Assembly (NCBI GenBank): GCA_037179335.1
Contig: JAKZHN010000029.1
Location: 186,001-250,000 of the forward strand
Origin: Cyclaneusma minus
Lineage: Eukaryota > Ascomycota > Leotiomycetes > Marthamycetales > Marthamycetaceae
DNA: 64,000 nt
Direction: 5' to 3'
The notes beneath the pieces were generated by a model, which did not search any database, was not told the origin of the DNA, and was given only the letters and a program-made list of their open reading frames with translations. The position numbers and the translations under genes are program-made. Numbering within the stretch: position 1 is the stretch's first letter; each line of letters starts with the position of its first letter. Positions 1-11,218 of this stretch are shown piece by piece.

Positions 1-312
1 TCGGTCGACTTCTTTACAGCCGGAGGTGTAAAGCGATTCCAGAGGCGTCTCGATGCGCGGTAGAAGAGGTTGATGATACTATCGGCTACAATCCAATTAG
101 CGGGGTTCACAGAGGCAGAGACGGGGCAGCGCACGAAGAGCGAGGGTGAGGAGTCGTATGATGGCTTCTAAGCCAACAAGTACGAAGGAGCACACAAGGG
201 CGAAGTACTCGACCCTAAACATGGTATCAGACGGTCTGCTTCGTGCAGCTTCAATGTTAGATGGCAGATCAACGTACGGGTTCAAGCGGCCGAGGAAGGG
301 AATGCGAGGCAT
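1..312 (-). CDS. Lipase / alpha-beta hydrolase-like protein, N-terminal part (runs off the left edge)
   Basis: Only the start of this minus-strand gene is present. Exon 1 is 312-135 and begins MPRIPFLGRL. A 49-base intron (134-86, GT...TAG) follows, and exon 2 runs from 85 out of the window. The spliced peptide has a hydrophobic segment at about residues 33-60 (FRVEYFALVCSFVLVGLEA...) and then a basic stretch (FYRASRRLWNRF). From memory, this layout of a membrane segment followed by YRAS and a basic linker is the N-terminus of fungal steryl-ester-hydrolase-like lipases. The catalytic domain would lie outside the window, so the assignment rests on the N-terminus alone. The ATG at 312 is the first in frame. 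An internal Met at about residue 31 is an alternative start. Confidence 0.5.
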
Positions 313-984
313 GGTTGTCGCAAGGTAAACATGTCCCACGTCAATGCCTTTAGGTATCAATTAGCAAGAGCGTATCGCGCAAAACTATGCTGGAGCTATG
401 ACGGTGGTATAGGTCGGAGCTGGAGCTCCTGGAACATGTCGGCCTCTGTCTAGCGTTGAGTTAGTATGGTAGTCGAGACGACATCACGGACTACATTGAA
501 GGTGGGTTGAGCAGCGGCCGGAGTGTCGCATCCTGGGGCAAAGAATTGAGAGATGCGACTCAGCGAGAGAGAATGTCTCCTCACCTTCAGCGATCAGACG
601 AAGCTTTCGATGAGCAGCAGCGACATTAAGGCGCCACGGGCGGTCCAGCGATGTCAAGGCAAGTCTGTGCGGAATGGATTGGTCGCTCGGATGCGCAGGA
701 AGAACAAATTATGTATTAGATGGTAGGTATTAGGTAGCTTGGTTCGACAAATCCATGGCCGCTCGAAGCTCGAGATCGGGCTAAAGTCAACATTGAGTTG
801 CGACTGCCTGATGTTTTCACATGCCATCATGGTTGTTCGGCCTCCATCATGCATGAGGTAAATGACAGTGCACTAGGCCAAATGAAGCAGTACCTCGGCT
901 TGCCTCAAGACAACGAGATTCTTCACCAGTCAATAATCCAATCTCCAACTCATCATTCAGGCCAGCTCTGCCACCGTCGCCACA
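313..984. other. Intergenic, divergent promoter region
   Basis: This is the shared upstream region of the minus-strand lipase-like gene and PET191. I see no supported coding region, RNA gene or repeat in it. Confidence 0.5.
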
Positions 985-1444
985 ATGCCTAGCTCATGCA
1001 AAGACCTCCGTACGTCCCCGTCCCGTCCCAAACGCCCCCTCCCATCCATTCTAACCTCCCCCCCAAATTGTAGGTGCCGCACTAGCAGAATGCCTCCAAA
1101 ACAGCGACTGCATAATGATCCAACGGCACACCCCCAGCGAATGCCTGCGCCCCCCTTTGGCCGAAACCCTTCCCACCAAATGCCAACAACTGCAAAAAGG
1201 CTACGGCGAATGCAAGCGCGGCCTGGTCGACATGCGCAAACGCTTTCGGGGCAACCAACCCATTTCCGTATCCAAGGAGCTTGAGGGAGGACAGAGCCAG
1301 CCGTTTGGAAGTGGGGGAGGGCAGTTGTATGCGGGGAGGAGTGCGTATGGGACGGTGGTGAAGGAGACGAGTGGGAATGAGCCGGAGGAGAGGGATTGGA
1401 GGGAGTTGGAGAATGAGAAGTTGAGGGAACAACAGAAAAAATAG
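985..1444 (+). CDS. PET191: Cytochrome c oxidase assembly protein PET191 (COA5 family)
   Basis: There are two exons: 985-1009 and 1074-1444. The intron (GTACGT...TTGTAG) splits an Arg codon. The 131-residue product starts MPSSCKDLRAALAECLQNSD and holds the twin CX9C-type cysteines of the family: CKD, AECLQNSDC, ECLR and KCQQLQKGYGEC. Pet191/COA5 proteins sit in the mitochondrial intermembrane space and are needed for cytochrome oxidase assembly. The last 45 or so residues are low-complexity and charged, an extension usual in filamentous fungi. The coding strand is C-rich up to about 1270 and very G-rich afterwards. The 3' end faces WBP1, which is convergent and ends at 1806. Confidence 0.9.
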
Positions 1445-1805
1445 GAGAAGGAGAAGTGGCGGATGAGGAACCGGGCAGAGGAGTAGGGGATGCGGAGCAT
1501 TGAGGCTGTACATTTACATGGAGCATTGCGTGGCGTTTGGCGCTGGGGAAGAGGGTTTATTCGCAAGCTGCAAAAGCGCTCCCAACTCATCTTCCATTCT
1601 CGATCTGGCATGACATCTTGCGAGCGAAGCGCAACTCACCAATTGGCGATACATTGCACCAATTCCAGGTATCAGCCAAGTTACCTCGAACACTGGAGGA
1701 AAAAGCATTTGATGTTTTAACCGTTCTTTCGTCAGATATGTCCCAGAATATCTATTTTACACTTTTGTAATCCTACATGCAGCCATGTAAATGCATCCCT
1801 CCCAT
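1445..1805. other. Convergent intergenic spacer (PET191 / WBP1)
   Basis: This is the shared 3' region of two convergent genes. I see no further feature in it. Confidence 0.5.
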
Positions 1806-3430
1806 CTATTGCACCTTTTTCATTCCACCAGCCTTTCCAGGAGCAGGTGCGCTCCACAGCCAAATCGCCACAAATGCCACCCAGCCAACCACAGTGGCTC
1901 CAATACCCGTAACCCATGGCCAAGCACCGCTGATAACATAACTCCTTGGCCATTCGTCGTGAGCGAAATGTCGGACGGTAACTGTGTTTTTCTCCTCAAC
2001 GTTGGAGAGGAATGGTCGCTTGTAGTTGACCTTGAAGTTGAAGATACCGTGCTGATCGGGCAGCTTGAACGAGGTACCGTAGATAGTGGAGTTTTGTGTG
2101 GAGGAGATGGGAGAGAGCGCCAGACGGTGGAATGGCGAGAGCATGGAGAACTCAAGTTGCAGAGCATCAGTGGCTTCTGGGACGAATGGGACATAGTGGT
2201 CCCATTTCCACTCAGAGAGCTCAAGTGAGTATTTCTGTGGCTTGTCAGCATTGTCAAGCTTCCCCCGATACAAGGTCTACTCACAACTTGGTTCTTGATC
2301 CTGTAGATCTTGGGGTTGGTCTCGTTGTACTTGGCATCAGATGCCTCGTCCAGAGAGTGCTGGATCTCTCCCACCTTGATAACTCCTATTTCATTGAAGG
2401 TCCAGCCAGACACTTGCTGCGCGAATCCCCTGTTTGCAGTCTTCATCTCCTTGGCATCACTGCCAACACCACCCAAACCCACGCTTCTCTTAACGCTGCC
2501 CTCCAACCACGCATCTTGCAGCATCTCTGCAGAACCGACAACTGTGAACCGTGCAGAGTTTCTGGCTTGCATGGTGGAGACTAGCGACAGCTGTTGTCCA
2601 ACTGCGAATGGATCCTCAACACCCTCGACATCCTCTTTTGGATTGTAGCTGTAGGCCGTACGGGGCGCGCGCAAGATCGGGGCGAGAAGAGGGCTGTCAT
2701 TGCCCAGTGTCTGACCTACACCTCTTGGGAAGGCAATTGGCTCTGCATTCTGACCCTCCTTCTTGAAGTAGTTGCGGACATCCTGGCGCAATGGGTCTGG
2801 TTGTGGAACGAGGATAACGTCGTGCTGCTCGGAAGCAGTTAGAGTGTCGTAGTTGAAGTGGTCAACGACGAGAGCGTTGCGGTCGGTAGGGAGATGGATA
2901 TCGAGTTCGAGGAGGAGAGAAACGAGGGCGGAGGGAGTGGGGTTGTTCGAGGAAAGTGTTAGGAGAATGTTGCCCTTCGCATTGATAAAGTCGAGGAGTA
3001 TCGCGGGGGTAAGGTTTGGTCCGAGTCCTTCAATGCTGTCAGTGATGAGTTCCAGGCTGAACCTTGCTTCGTTAAGCTTGCTTCAGTCAATGTTCAATAC
3101 CTTTGGACTTGGACGGAAGGATCAAGAGGTGGTCGTAAGCTCTCTCGCCGAGCTCGAACAGGTGAAGCTTATCGCTTTTAGGAGATTCAAAGGTGGGCTT
3201 TAATCCACGACCTGTAGAAGAAGACTTGTGTCAGAATTGGTCCCAGGGATAGTAGAAAATAGAGGATTTCTCAATCGCGGTCACATACTCTCGAGATCGC
3301 CTAGAAACTTGGAGTACTTGTCCTTCTCGGCCAGGTCTTCGAGAACGACGAGTAATCGATTGCCGCTGGAGCTCAGGGCCTGGACAATGCCCAGCAGGCC
3401 CAGCAAGAGAAAGGAGAGTATCCAGCGCAT
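1806..3430 (-). CDS. WBP1: Oligosaccharyltransferase subunit WBP1 (OST48 family)
   Basis: Four exons (3430-3289, 3211-3101, 3027-2285, 2234-1806) give 474 residues. This is a subunit of the ER oligosaccharyltransferase that moves the Glc3Man9GlcNAc2 glycan onto Asn of nascent proteins. The N-terminus MRWILSFLLLGLLGIVQA is a signal peptide. The conserved start of the mature protein (SSGNRLLVVLEDLAEKDKYS) follows directly. The C-terminus has one membrane span (about residues 440-462) and a short cytosolic tail ending KKVQ, which fits a dilysine KKXX ER-retrieval motif. Length and both ends match the family (yeast Wbp1 is about 430 residues). The three introns have clean GT/AG ends and keep phase. 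Its start lies about 330 bases from the divergent complex I gene. Confidence 0.93.
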
Positions 3431-3757
3431 GTTGTCGTGTTGTGGTGCTGGAAGTCGAACGGGACGACGACACCTCTCTCGACTAGCTGCTGCGTAACCC
3501 GTCGTGGAGCTTTAGGCAACGTATGCAATTGCCAAGACCCAATAATGTCGATGCACGTGATGGCCCGGCCCGACCCGCGCTCCGGGCTCGAGTGAGTGAG
3601 CTCGAGCTTGTTCGAACAACCTCATCCTGCCCAAGAACAATTGCACAACCACCCCACGCAGTTCCCACGAATACAGGCGCTATTCTGAGGTGACCAGCTT
3701 ACTGTCCTCTATATTATGTAGCGACTTGAACTTGCTAACACCTCCGCAGCCGCGACA

Positions 3758-4048
3758 ATGGCAAACCAAATCCCACGCTTCTTCAGCACTCCCTTCCGCT
3801 ACCTCCGCTGGGCATCGATTGAAAAGCCGGCCCTCCTCTACTCTTGCGTTATCGGCAGCATTGGCCCCATAGCCATCTTCGTTGTGCCACCTATGAGACG
3901 CGCAATCGGAGATACCAACCCTGCCCCGATTCCGATGACATATCCCAGTATGATGAGCCGATACCAACCATTCACCATTTACCTATAGAGACTGATTTGT
4001 CTAGTTCCCACCGGGCCTCGAAAGAAGTTGACTGGATACGATGATTGA
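3758..4048 (+). CDS. NADH:ubiquinone oxidoreductase 9.5 kDa subunit (NDUFA3/NI9M-like)
   Basis: Two exons (3758-3947 and 4005-4048) give 77 residues. The product starts MANQIPRFFSTPFRYLRWAS and has one hydrophobic span (residues about 25-45, ALLYSCVIGSIGPIAIFVVP). It ends IPTGPRKKLTGYDD, all typical of the fungal complex I 9.5 kDa accessory subunit in the inner mitochondrial membrane. The intron (GTATGA...GTCTAG) is phase 1. Without splicing, the frame ends in an unrelated tail. A pyrimidine-rich stretch ending CCGCAG lies just before the ATG and may be a 5'UTR splice acceptor. Confidence 0.85.
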
Positions 4049-5216
4049 ATGGGTTTGGGATGGCGCAAGGGAGTGGCTTCATTGTACATAGGGACGGGAT
4101 TATCGAAGGGAATTTGCACGCATTCTCTGGTTTACGCTCGGTGATGATGCAACGCTTCGAGGCTGCCTTCTTATACACATCCAGCGGCTTTTGTCTCACG
4201 CACACAACTATCCAGGTCCACGAGGGCCATTCGAAGGTCCTGGCCGTTCGGTCCCGCCACGATGCCCTTGACGACCTCCACGACCTTCACCAGATACTCA
4301 ATTGGACCCGATACTTCCCGACCAAGTCTGCTTATGGGAGTAATGTCGATGCACGAAAGCAGCATTTTTGAGCGGGAGGAGTATATATAAAAGCCATTGG
4401 GAAACTGTTCAGTCCGGTCCCTGTCAATTACGACGTCTCCCCTATAGATATATGACCCAGTTCAGCATTTCCTGCGGAGGGAAGCATTGCGTGTCATGAA
4501 TGAGTGACTAAATCTCAGTACCAGGAGAAGTATGCAGAAATGGGGAATCTCGGAAAATACGGAATAAAAAAATGGTCGCCCAGGTAGGACAGATCTTCTC
4601 AATAGCCTGTTTCAAGTCACGCTGTGATTGAAAGTTCCTAAAATGCAAGGCATCATGGGAACTTCGTTCTCGACGCACCTCAAGATATGCAAACATATCT
4701 CCTCTTGTTTGGTAATGCATAACCCCACCTTCTTATCTTGGAGAAAATCAGTAGGATGGCTTTGGGGTGTGACGAGTCACGGACACCACTACATAAATAT
4801 CATTTCGTCAAATGACCAATCGAGCCAATCTGGCCCCCAAAATAATGGCCTTAAAGACACACCCTCCCTCGTCCAAGGAATGTGGCACAGCCTCATCGGA
4901 CTCCGCTGTGCTTCGAGGGGTCCATCAACCCTGTACTCTACTCGACTTCCCGTGTCTTCTGATTCGAATTAACACATCCACCAATCGCTTGAGAAGCGAC
5001 CTGAGGGGGATGTCAGCGCTAATCAGACTGCCTCAAGCTATCTAAACGATTTAAATCCCCAGAGGACCCTTTTGCCAGCAGACACTCAGATCTGCAGACT
5101 GCATTTCATCGGTATATGACTGGTCAAACCGAGTCTCTTTCTTTTCCTCCTGTGGTATTTGCTCTTCGTTACAGAGGGAGCTTCCTCATAAAATCTTACC
5201 TTCAAATCTCGAGACC
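4049..5216. other. Intergenic region with an orphan TATA box
   Basis: I find no supported gene here. A strong TATA sequence (TATATATAAAAG, 4382-4393) lies more than 800 bases before the next start codon. Short reading frames such as one from 4628 have no recognisable family feature. Confidence 0.45.
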
Positions 5217-6488
5217 ATGGAGACCCCCGAGAAGAATACTTACTATGGCAACTGCCACTGTGGAGCTTTCAAGTTCAAGGTCCTGTATCCGGACTTGGAG
5301 AAAGAAGGCAGCCAGATCGTGGCCTGCGATTGTAGTATGTGTGCCAAAGTGGGCGCTTTGCGGGTAAGTGACATCTCTCCAATAAAATCCGTCTTTGCTT
5401 TCGATGCAAACGTCGAAAAGGCGGACAAGAATCACCTGGAAACCTAATGACATTCTACTAATGCTTGTTCTTCTCAGATTTTTCCCCAGCCAGAGGACAT
5501 CACTTTCCTGAAAGGCAGTGTGGGAGAAACCTTAACAACTTACACGTTCGGATCGAAGAACGTTGCTCACAAGGTCAGCGACCCTTTCCTTACCCTAGTA
5601 TTTCCTCGCCCCAAAGAGCAGCTCAAGTTTCTCACATCATCGTCTCGCAGTTCTGTCCCACCTGCGGCACACACATCCTCGTCCACTCTCCCAATCCGCC
5701 AACCGGCCTAGACCACCCTGACCTCGAGTCAAAGTACGCCATCAACGTCCGTCCTCACCTTCCCCCCCCCCTCCTTCCTCCACAGGTCATCTTCCTAACC
5801 AACCCCCTCACAGATCCGCACCTTCCACCCCACCCTCCCCATCCCCTCTGTCATCCCCCAAATCATCGAGTTCCCCGGCTCCAGCGCCATCAAACCAGTC
5901 TACGAAGTCCCTTCTCCCTTCGATCACAACCTAGTTATATCCTCCGCCGAGAAAGCGCAGAATTGGAAGATATACACCGGCGGCTGTCATTGCGGCACCA
6001 TCCGCATCGCCGTCAAGTCCCAAGACATTTTATCAGGAAAAGTACACATCAACGAAGACGACTGCAGCATCTGCGCGCGCAACGCACTAACCTACATCTA
6101 CCCAACTCCCCACACCCCCTCCACCCCCCTCGTCGCTTACAATCACGCTGAATTTGAGAAAGCGACGCCGAGTTTTGGAATGAGTGTGTACAAGCGAAAA
6201 GACACGCCTGGATATAGCCAGACAAGGTTTTGTGGGACTTGTGGAGTGGCGATTGACCATTATTTGTTGGGACCGCCGAAAGAAGAGTTGAGCAAGATGA
6301 GTGAGGGGAGGCAGAAGATGGTGGAGGGGAAGCTCAGGTGTAGGGCGGTTGTTATTAGGTGTTTTGATGAGTGGGTGACGGGGGAGCAGGGGCTGAGGAA
6401 GGGGGTGGAGGGGGAAGGGGAAAGCTGGGGGAAGGGGTTGGTGGTTAGGGAGGAGGCGGGTGGGGGGTATGAGGTTGATTTTGAGTGA
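5217..6488 (+). CDS. Double GFA / CENP-V domain zinc protein
   Basis: Four exons (5217-5363, 5478-5573, 5651-5746, 5814-6488) give 337 residues. Two glutathione-dependent formaldehyde-activating (GFA) folds lie in tandem. Domain 1 (residues about 9-110) has GNCHCGAFKF, CDCSMC and FCPTCGTHI. Domain 2 (residues about 170-270) has GGCHCGTIRI, CSIC and FCGTCGVAID. Both zinc-binding cysteine sets look complete. The family is named for S-hydroxymethylglutathione formation, but most fungal members have no proven substrate, so no reaction is assigned. All three introns are in the first domain. Domain 2 lies in a single exon whose last 320 bases switch to G-rich codons. The exon 4 start (ATC CGC ACC TTC) was chosen because it keeps the conserved AINIRTF. 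Confidence 0.85.
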
Positions 6489-6876
6489 GTGAGGGGCAGG
6501 GATGGAGGGGATTGGGGAGATGGTGTGATTGGAGATGTGGAGGCTATTTAGTGTATTCATTTTGAACTGTTTGCTGTCTTTTGCAAGGTTACATCTAACG
6601 GGTTGGTCACTTGGTGCTACATGAACTTGTAAAGTCTCTAGGCTGTAACCGCATATCACACCGCAGATCGTGACCGGAGAGCCCAGCAAGTGGATTTCTG
6701 AGGGAAATAAAAAATGGGTAGAACTGTCATTTCCGGATAGTTCGTCGCTTTCTGCCGCTCTGTCAAGGCCAGAAGGCTCCGCAACGGTCCATTTCTCGCC
6801 ACCTCTCTTTTAAGCCACCACGATATATTTACAAACGCGCTAACCCGATACGGCAGCTTGCCATGAAAAAGAGGCG

Positions 6877-6893
6877 TTTTGTTGCACATCGTC
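6877..6893 (+). repeat. Dispersed TTTTGTTGCACATCG motif, copy 1
   Basis: GTTTTGTTGCACATCG is shared with the reverse complement of 42119-42136 (CGATGTGCAACAAAA) and with the ends of the tandem units at 24387 and 24544. A 15-base perfect match is not expected by chance in 64 kb. Confidence 0.6.
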
Positions 6894-7129
6894 AGAAATC
6901 CAAATCGCACACCAATAGACTGGAAATTTCCTGGAGATCACGAATATGTTGGTCTAGTTGCTATAACATGAGAATTGAAGCGTTGAACCCAAGTTTTGAG
7001 GTTTGTATAGTGGATGCTCGAGTTTCTGGGACCTCGCCAAGCTTATGAGATGCGAGGATCTGGCAGCTGTGACCCCTTTTTCTGGACTCTCGCTTATACT
7101 TAGCAAGTCAGACTGACACTGTACCTCCA

Positions 7130-7280
7130 GGGCTGGCGCACAAAGTGCGTTGCGTAACCCTCGACGTGCGACAAACCAGAAGTTAAAGTCGTACCCCTGA
7201 ATGCCGTCCCAAAGCCTAGGTAGGTAAGGGCTTGTGCAAGCGCTGCGCCGACTCGTCGACGTGGAACAAGACATGAGTCG
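7130..7280 (-). repeat. Two diverged copies of the dispersed repeat end
   Basis: GCAAGCGCTGCGC followed by ACTCGTCGACGTGGAACAAG (about 7236-7272) matches 42102-42136 (GCAAGCGTTGCGC, then ACTCGTCGATGTGCAACAAA) over some 35 bases. A weaker copy is GTGCGTTGCG...CCTCGACGTGCGACAAACC (about 7144-7183). These look like old fragments of one mobile or satellite element. Confidence 0.5.
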
Positions 7281-7666
7281 CCCCTCAAAGCGCAGCCAAA
7301 CCGCTCGACACACGGCTTGCGCATCGGCGCTGAAGATCTTGGGATTTCAGACCCAGTAATCCGAGTCACGTTCAAGAAAAGACGCCAATTGGTAATATGG
7401 ACAGGTCAAACTCCTTTCTATTGTTGTAACAATTCGAATATTTCAAGATGCAGTCTATATATGCCTGGAGCGAACCAAGCCCAACTAAATATACCAACGC
7501 CTTGCTCTATATACCCCCTCCCCCCACCCCGATGAGTTTCGTATAGACAGAGGACCGAACTGGTAGCTGCCGTAGAAAGAACCCAAGTTCCTTCCAGAGG
7601 CTACCAGACGCCCTCGACAACAGACATCGCTATGCAAGAAACCCCCATGCTCGCGAGCTCAGGCTC

Positions 7667-9156
7667 CTATGCATCAACATAAGGCTTATTGCTCGAACTC
7701 GCACTCCCCACCCACGCATTAAAATTACTCTGCGCCCCATCCTTCGGCGCCGCCTCAATCGCCACCCCCGTCCCCGTCACCACCACCTCTCCCCCCCTCA
7801 CAATCTGAAAAGTAGGCTCTCCCGTCAAACCCCCAAACGGCACACTCCAATGATTAATCCCCGCCACGCCCGCAAAAACTGTGCCCGTATTGTTCCCCAC
7901 CGTCACCGTCACATTCGCCGCACTCTCCAACAACGCAGTTACAAAAATGCTATCCGACAGAATCTGATCCACCGGATAGCATGTTTGGTATGCGCCCGTG
8001 TTGTACTCGGATGGACAATTGTCGCCTGTCACGTTGCCGTCTGAGCCCGCGTCCACGGGAGTAAGGCGATACCAATACTGCAACAAATCATTGTCCTGTA
8101 TCGGCTCCCCCTTATACATCCCCACATAATACGGCAACAAATCTCGCCAGCTATCATGCGGCATACCTTCCACATACCAAGTCGCATTCGCATCCTCGAT
8201 TTGCGGTATCCCAGCATCGACAATAGGACCTATGTAATGGCTTTCACCGTAATCATTCCAGGTGACGATTTCGACGAACTCGGGTTGCACGGCGAGAGTT
8301 TCGAGCCAGCGGAGGTGCCAGGTGTCGTCGCCGCGCCAGACCCAGGCTTTGCCGTAGCCGGGGAGGTCGGTGAAGAACCAGGGGGAGACGCCCATCATGT
8401 AGGATTTGGAGGAGGGGCTGAGGGCGGAGACCCAGGTGAGGTCGCTGGTGGTGTTGCTGTTGTAGGGGCCGGTGGGCCACATGTCCCAGGAGACTGTGAA
8501 ATTGTGAGTAACTGCATTGATTGATATGGAAGATGCGGGAGTGATGGGGGACGCACAGGCTCCGTCGATGACATCCAAGTGTGCCTCAATGCCAGAAGGC
8601 GTCAGGCTGGTCCAATCGGGCACAAAGTAGATTCCTCCTTGGTCAACACTGGATCTGATAGTATTCCAGTCGTCAATGTTGTCGACACCTTCGAAAGTCG
8701 ATACAAATGGGTAGTTGTTTTCGCCGTATTTGAAGTGTGCACTGTTGCTGCCATATTGGTTCAGCAGGTCGATGATATCTACCGCGTTCCAGACCTCACT
8801 GCCTCCGACGTAGTCGAAGGAGAAGAAGAGTGTGAAGCCTATATCTAGGGCATTGGCGGCGGCAAAGGCATATTCAAGTTGGGTGGTAAAGCAGTCGCTG
8901 AGGGGTGCTCCCATGTTTAATGCAAAGGCGTCGATGGCTGCGTCGGCGGCGAGTTGGATGTCTGATTCCCATTGGGCTTGTGTGTAGGAACATACATTTC
9001 CGAACTGCGGTGAGAAGTTAGAACAGAGGCTGTGAGGCGAAGTGGGATACGTGAAGATGTACTCACTATAACATGTGCAAAGACAGATGTAGCAGCCGCT
9101 TTTGCTGGTATGTAAGAAGCCAGGGCAACCAGAGCCAGAGTCTGAAAGAGCTTCAT
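7667..9156 (-). CDS. Secreted GH71 alpha-1,3-glucanase (mutanase)
   Basis: Three exons (9156-9067, 9004-8557, 8493-7667) give 454 residues. The start MKLFQTLALVALASYIPAKA is a signal peptide, which is why the Met at 9156 is preferred over the longer upstream frame. GH71 features follow: VFAHVIFGN at the start of the barrel, WESDIQLAADAAIDAFALN, the strand FTLFFSFDYVGG, DGAFSWDMWP created by splicing the second intron, and the active-site region EIVTWNDYGES. GH71 enzymes cleave alpha-1,3-glucan of fungal walls and act in wall remodelling or on other fungi. The open frame runs through intron 2, but removing 63 bases restores the conserved DGAFSWD. The domain after about residue 330 is Thr/Val rich and ends without a GPI signal. 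Confidence 0.9.
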
Positions 9157-9267
9157 CTTGAGATGCGTATATGTGTCCTCGAGCAATTCAAACAACGTCC
9201 AGAGTTCGAAGAACTTCAGATGGGATGAACTCTAACTTCAGCCGCAAAACTCAGGGGAAACTCCAAG

Positions 9268-9278
9268 CCTTATATAGA
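9268..9278 (-). promoter_or_regulatory. TATA box of the GH71 gene
   Basis: TCTATATAAGG on the minus strand lies about 115 bases before the GH71 start codon, at the spacing usual for fungal secreted-enzyme genes. Confidence 0.5.
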
Positions 9279-11218
9279 GTTCATGACGATAACTCAGAGC
9301 TTACCACATACTCTGGAGGCTCCATTATGACAAGCTTCTGATCCATCATCTGATGCTCCTGAAGCATTGCAGACAATGTGTCCAATATTGAGGCGTATGA
9401 GCAGATTGGTAACAGATTGGGAAGGTTACATGCATTGCGAGAACATATGTACCATGTACAGTTGACATCAAGAGGGCGCCGAATAGCTGCCGCCTTCAAC
9501 GTCATTGTTTCGTAAAATACACAATTGATGGAGGTGTGGAAAGGAGAAGGAAAGGAGAAGAGATGCCTCCCACATGTCAGGTGTCGTCCAAACCCTCAGG
9601 GTTGCAAACACCAACTCATCACTCTGATATAATTGGACGAACGTGGGAAGCTAGCTGAAGGGTACACAACATTGAAAACACCTCTTTCCCGGAATTCTTG
9701 AGATGAATTACCGAATGTTGTGCATGTAGCCGGCGGCGTGGCAGCTATCATCGTTTTTGACACTTGTGTTTTGTTTTTCTCGGCTGCAATAAGAAGGCAT
9801 GGCATCATAACCGTGCGTTATGCACGCCTTGAAGATCCATGGCTCAGATCTTTTGTTTGCTTTTTTCTTCCCTCTGGAATAGCCTCACTTAAGCGCCGCC
9901 GTCATGCCATGTAGAAGCAATGTGCTGACAGCACAACGTTGGTACATTCACCGCGGGTGGCCGCGTCACCCATCGCGCCAGACTATGCATCTTTTTTCTC
10001 GCTTTGTGAAACCTCGGTGATGTGATCGGGAGAATTCAAGCAGGATTTATTCGGAGATTTTTCTTTGGGGAGTGTGAAAGCAGGCGGCTCGCAAGTAGGT
10101 GAAGGGGGTACATGCATTCCTTCCGAGCCGCCAATGTGGGCGAGAATAAGGGGTCTTGTGCTGTGCTCATCGGACCCGCGATATGCAGAGTCTTGCCGAG
10201 TCAGAGACGGGGGTTAATCTGGGAACGGTGTGTGGCTGCCACGGCTTGTTGAATGTTGCCATAAACGGGCCGTGATATAGCAAAAAAGCCTCGGTATCAC
10301 AACTCCTCTCTGTGATTGAAGGAGCTGTGATACCTATGGTGGTGGCTCGGAGCTATCGGCGGTGATACTTTGTGGTCATCCGCAAATAGCTTCCCTGGAG
10401 CATGGGCTTGGGATTCTGGGGTCGACGGGTAGTCGCACTGAGGGCTGGACTTGAGGAGTCGGAGCGATCGATCATCGAAGAATTCTTGAAAGAAGATCAT
10501 TGATCGTGGTGTTGGCGAATGAGAGCCTTGGGTAGCACTCGACGGCCTTGGTAGTACGTGTGGCTTAAGCTGAATGGTTTGTCAGTCGCTTCCATATATC
10601 GAGAATTTGAAACATGTTCATTTCGTGGGAAATGTGAAGTTGAATATTATTGTTGTATCACCGGAGTTGCGAAAATGCGAATACAATCATGGTGCCCGCG
10701 CAAGTGGTTCAAAAGCTTCGTGGTTCATGTTGTTTGTGGTTGGAATCTACGAGAGATCGAAAGTAACTGCACCGCATAGCCGAGGTTTCATGTTGATATC
10801 CCCACATACCACTTGATGCCTGAGGCACCCACAGCAATGGCACGACATACATGTATCCAAAAAACCTAGCAGGATCATTTATAGTTGAATTCTTCCTAGT
10901 CACTCGGATCCTTCCACGTCGGGTCGCTCAAATCCCTACCAGTTACTCGAGTCCCTTGAAGTTGATCGAATCTTATACGTTCCTCGGAATTGGATCCTTC
11001 CAAGTCACTCACGATATATCCTACCATGTTACTTAGGATACACATTATTCACCACATCACATCCAATCAGAACGACGCGACATCTCAAGTGCCGTTAGCT
11101 TCCCTTGAAATACTTTCTCTCTGAAACGCCCAAACAGTTGCCTACCCAGGTATATAAATAGATGCCCTTTCGCCCTTTTGCCCAAATCCCACACTCATCC
11201 GTCGTCATCCCAGGGTCA
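9279..11218. other. Long intergenic region (GH71 promoter side to MFS 3' end)
   Basis: I find no supported gene in this roughly 1.9 kb stretch. It includes the upstream region of GH71, a degenerate 19-bp repeat array at 10890-11040 and a plus-strand TATA box (GTATATAAATAG, 11151-11162) that points into the 3' end of the MFS gene. Confidence 0.5.
10890..11040 (+). repeat. Degenerate 19-bp tandem repeat array A
   Basis: Units such as TCACTCGGATCCTTCCACG (10900-10918), TTACTCGAGTCCCTTGAAG and a late TTACTTAGGATAC follow each other with variable length (18-24 bases). They resemble the units of the larger array at 14948-15245. Confidence 0.55.

Larger units (their letters stand above)
6489..7666. 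other. Intergenic region with TTTTGTTGCA-type repeat fragments
   Basis: This is the 3' flank of two convergent genes. No gene is seen. It holds three members of the dispersed TTTTGTTGCACATCG family, at 6877-6893, about 7165-7180 and about 7253-7275. The last two are diverged. Confidence 0.5.

Noticed and set aside
958..1526. A 189-codon minus-strand frame over PET191, and similar long antisense frames over GPI17 (31670-32065), the GFA gene and the amidase
   Set aside because: They are shadows of the real genes in compositionally skewed DNA. They consist of Pro, Ser or Gly runs and show no family motif.
8494..8556. Treating the open frame through GH71 intron 2 as coding
   Set aside because: The insert has no family counterpart, has GT...CAG ends, and its removal restores DGAFSWDMWP.
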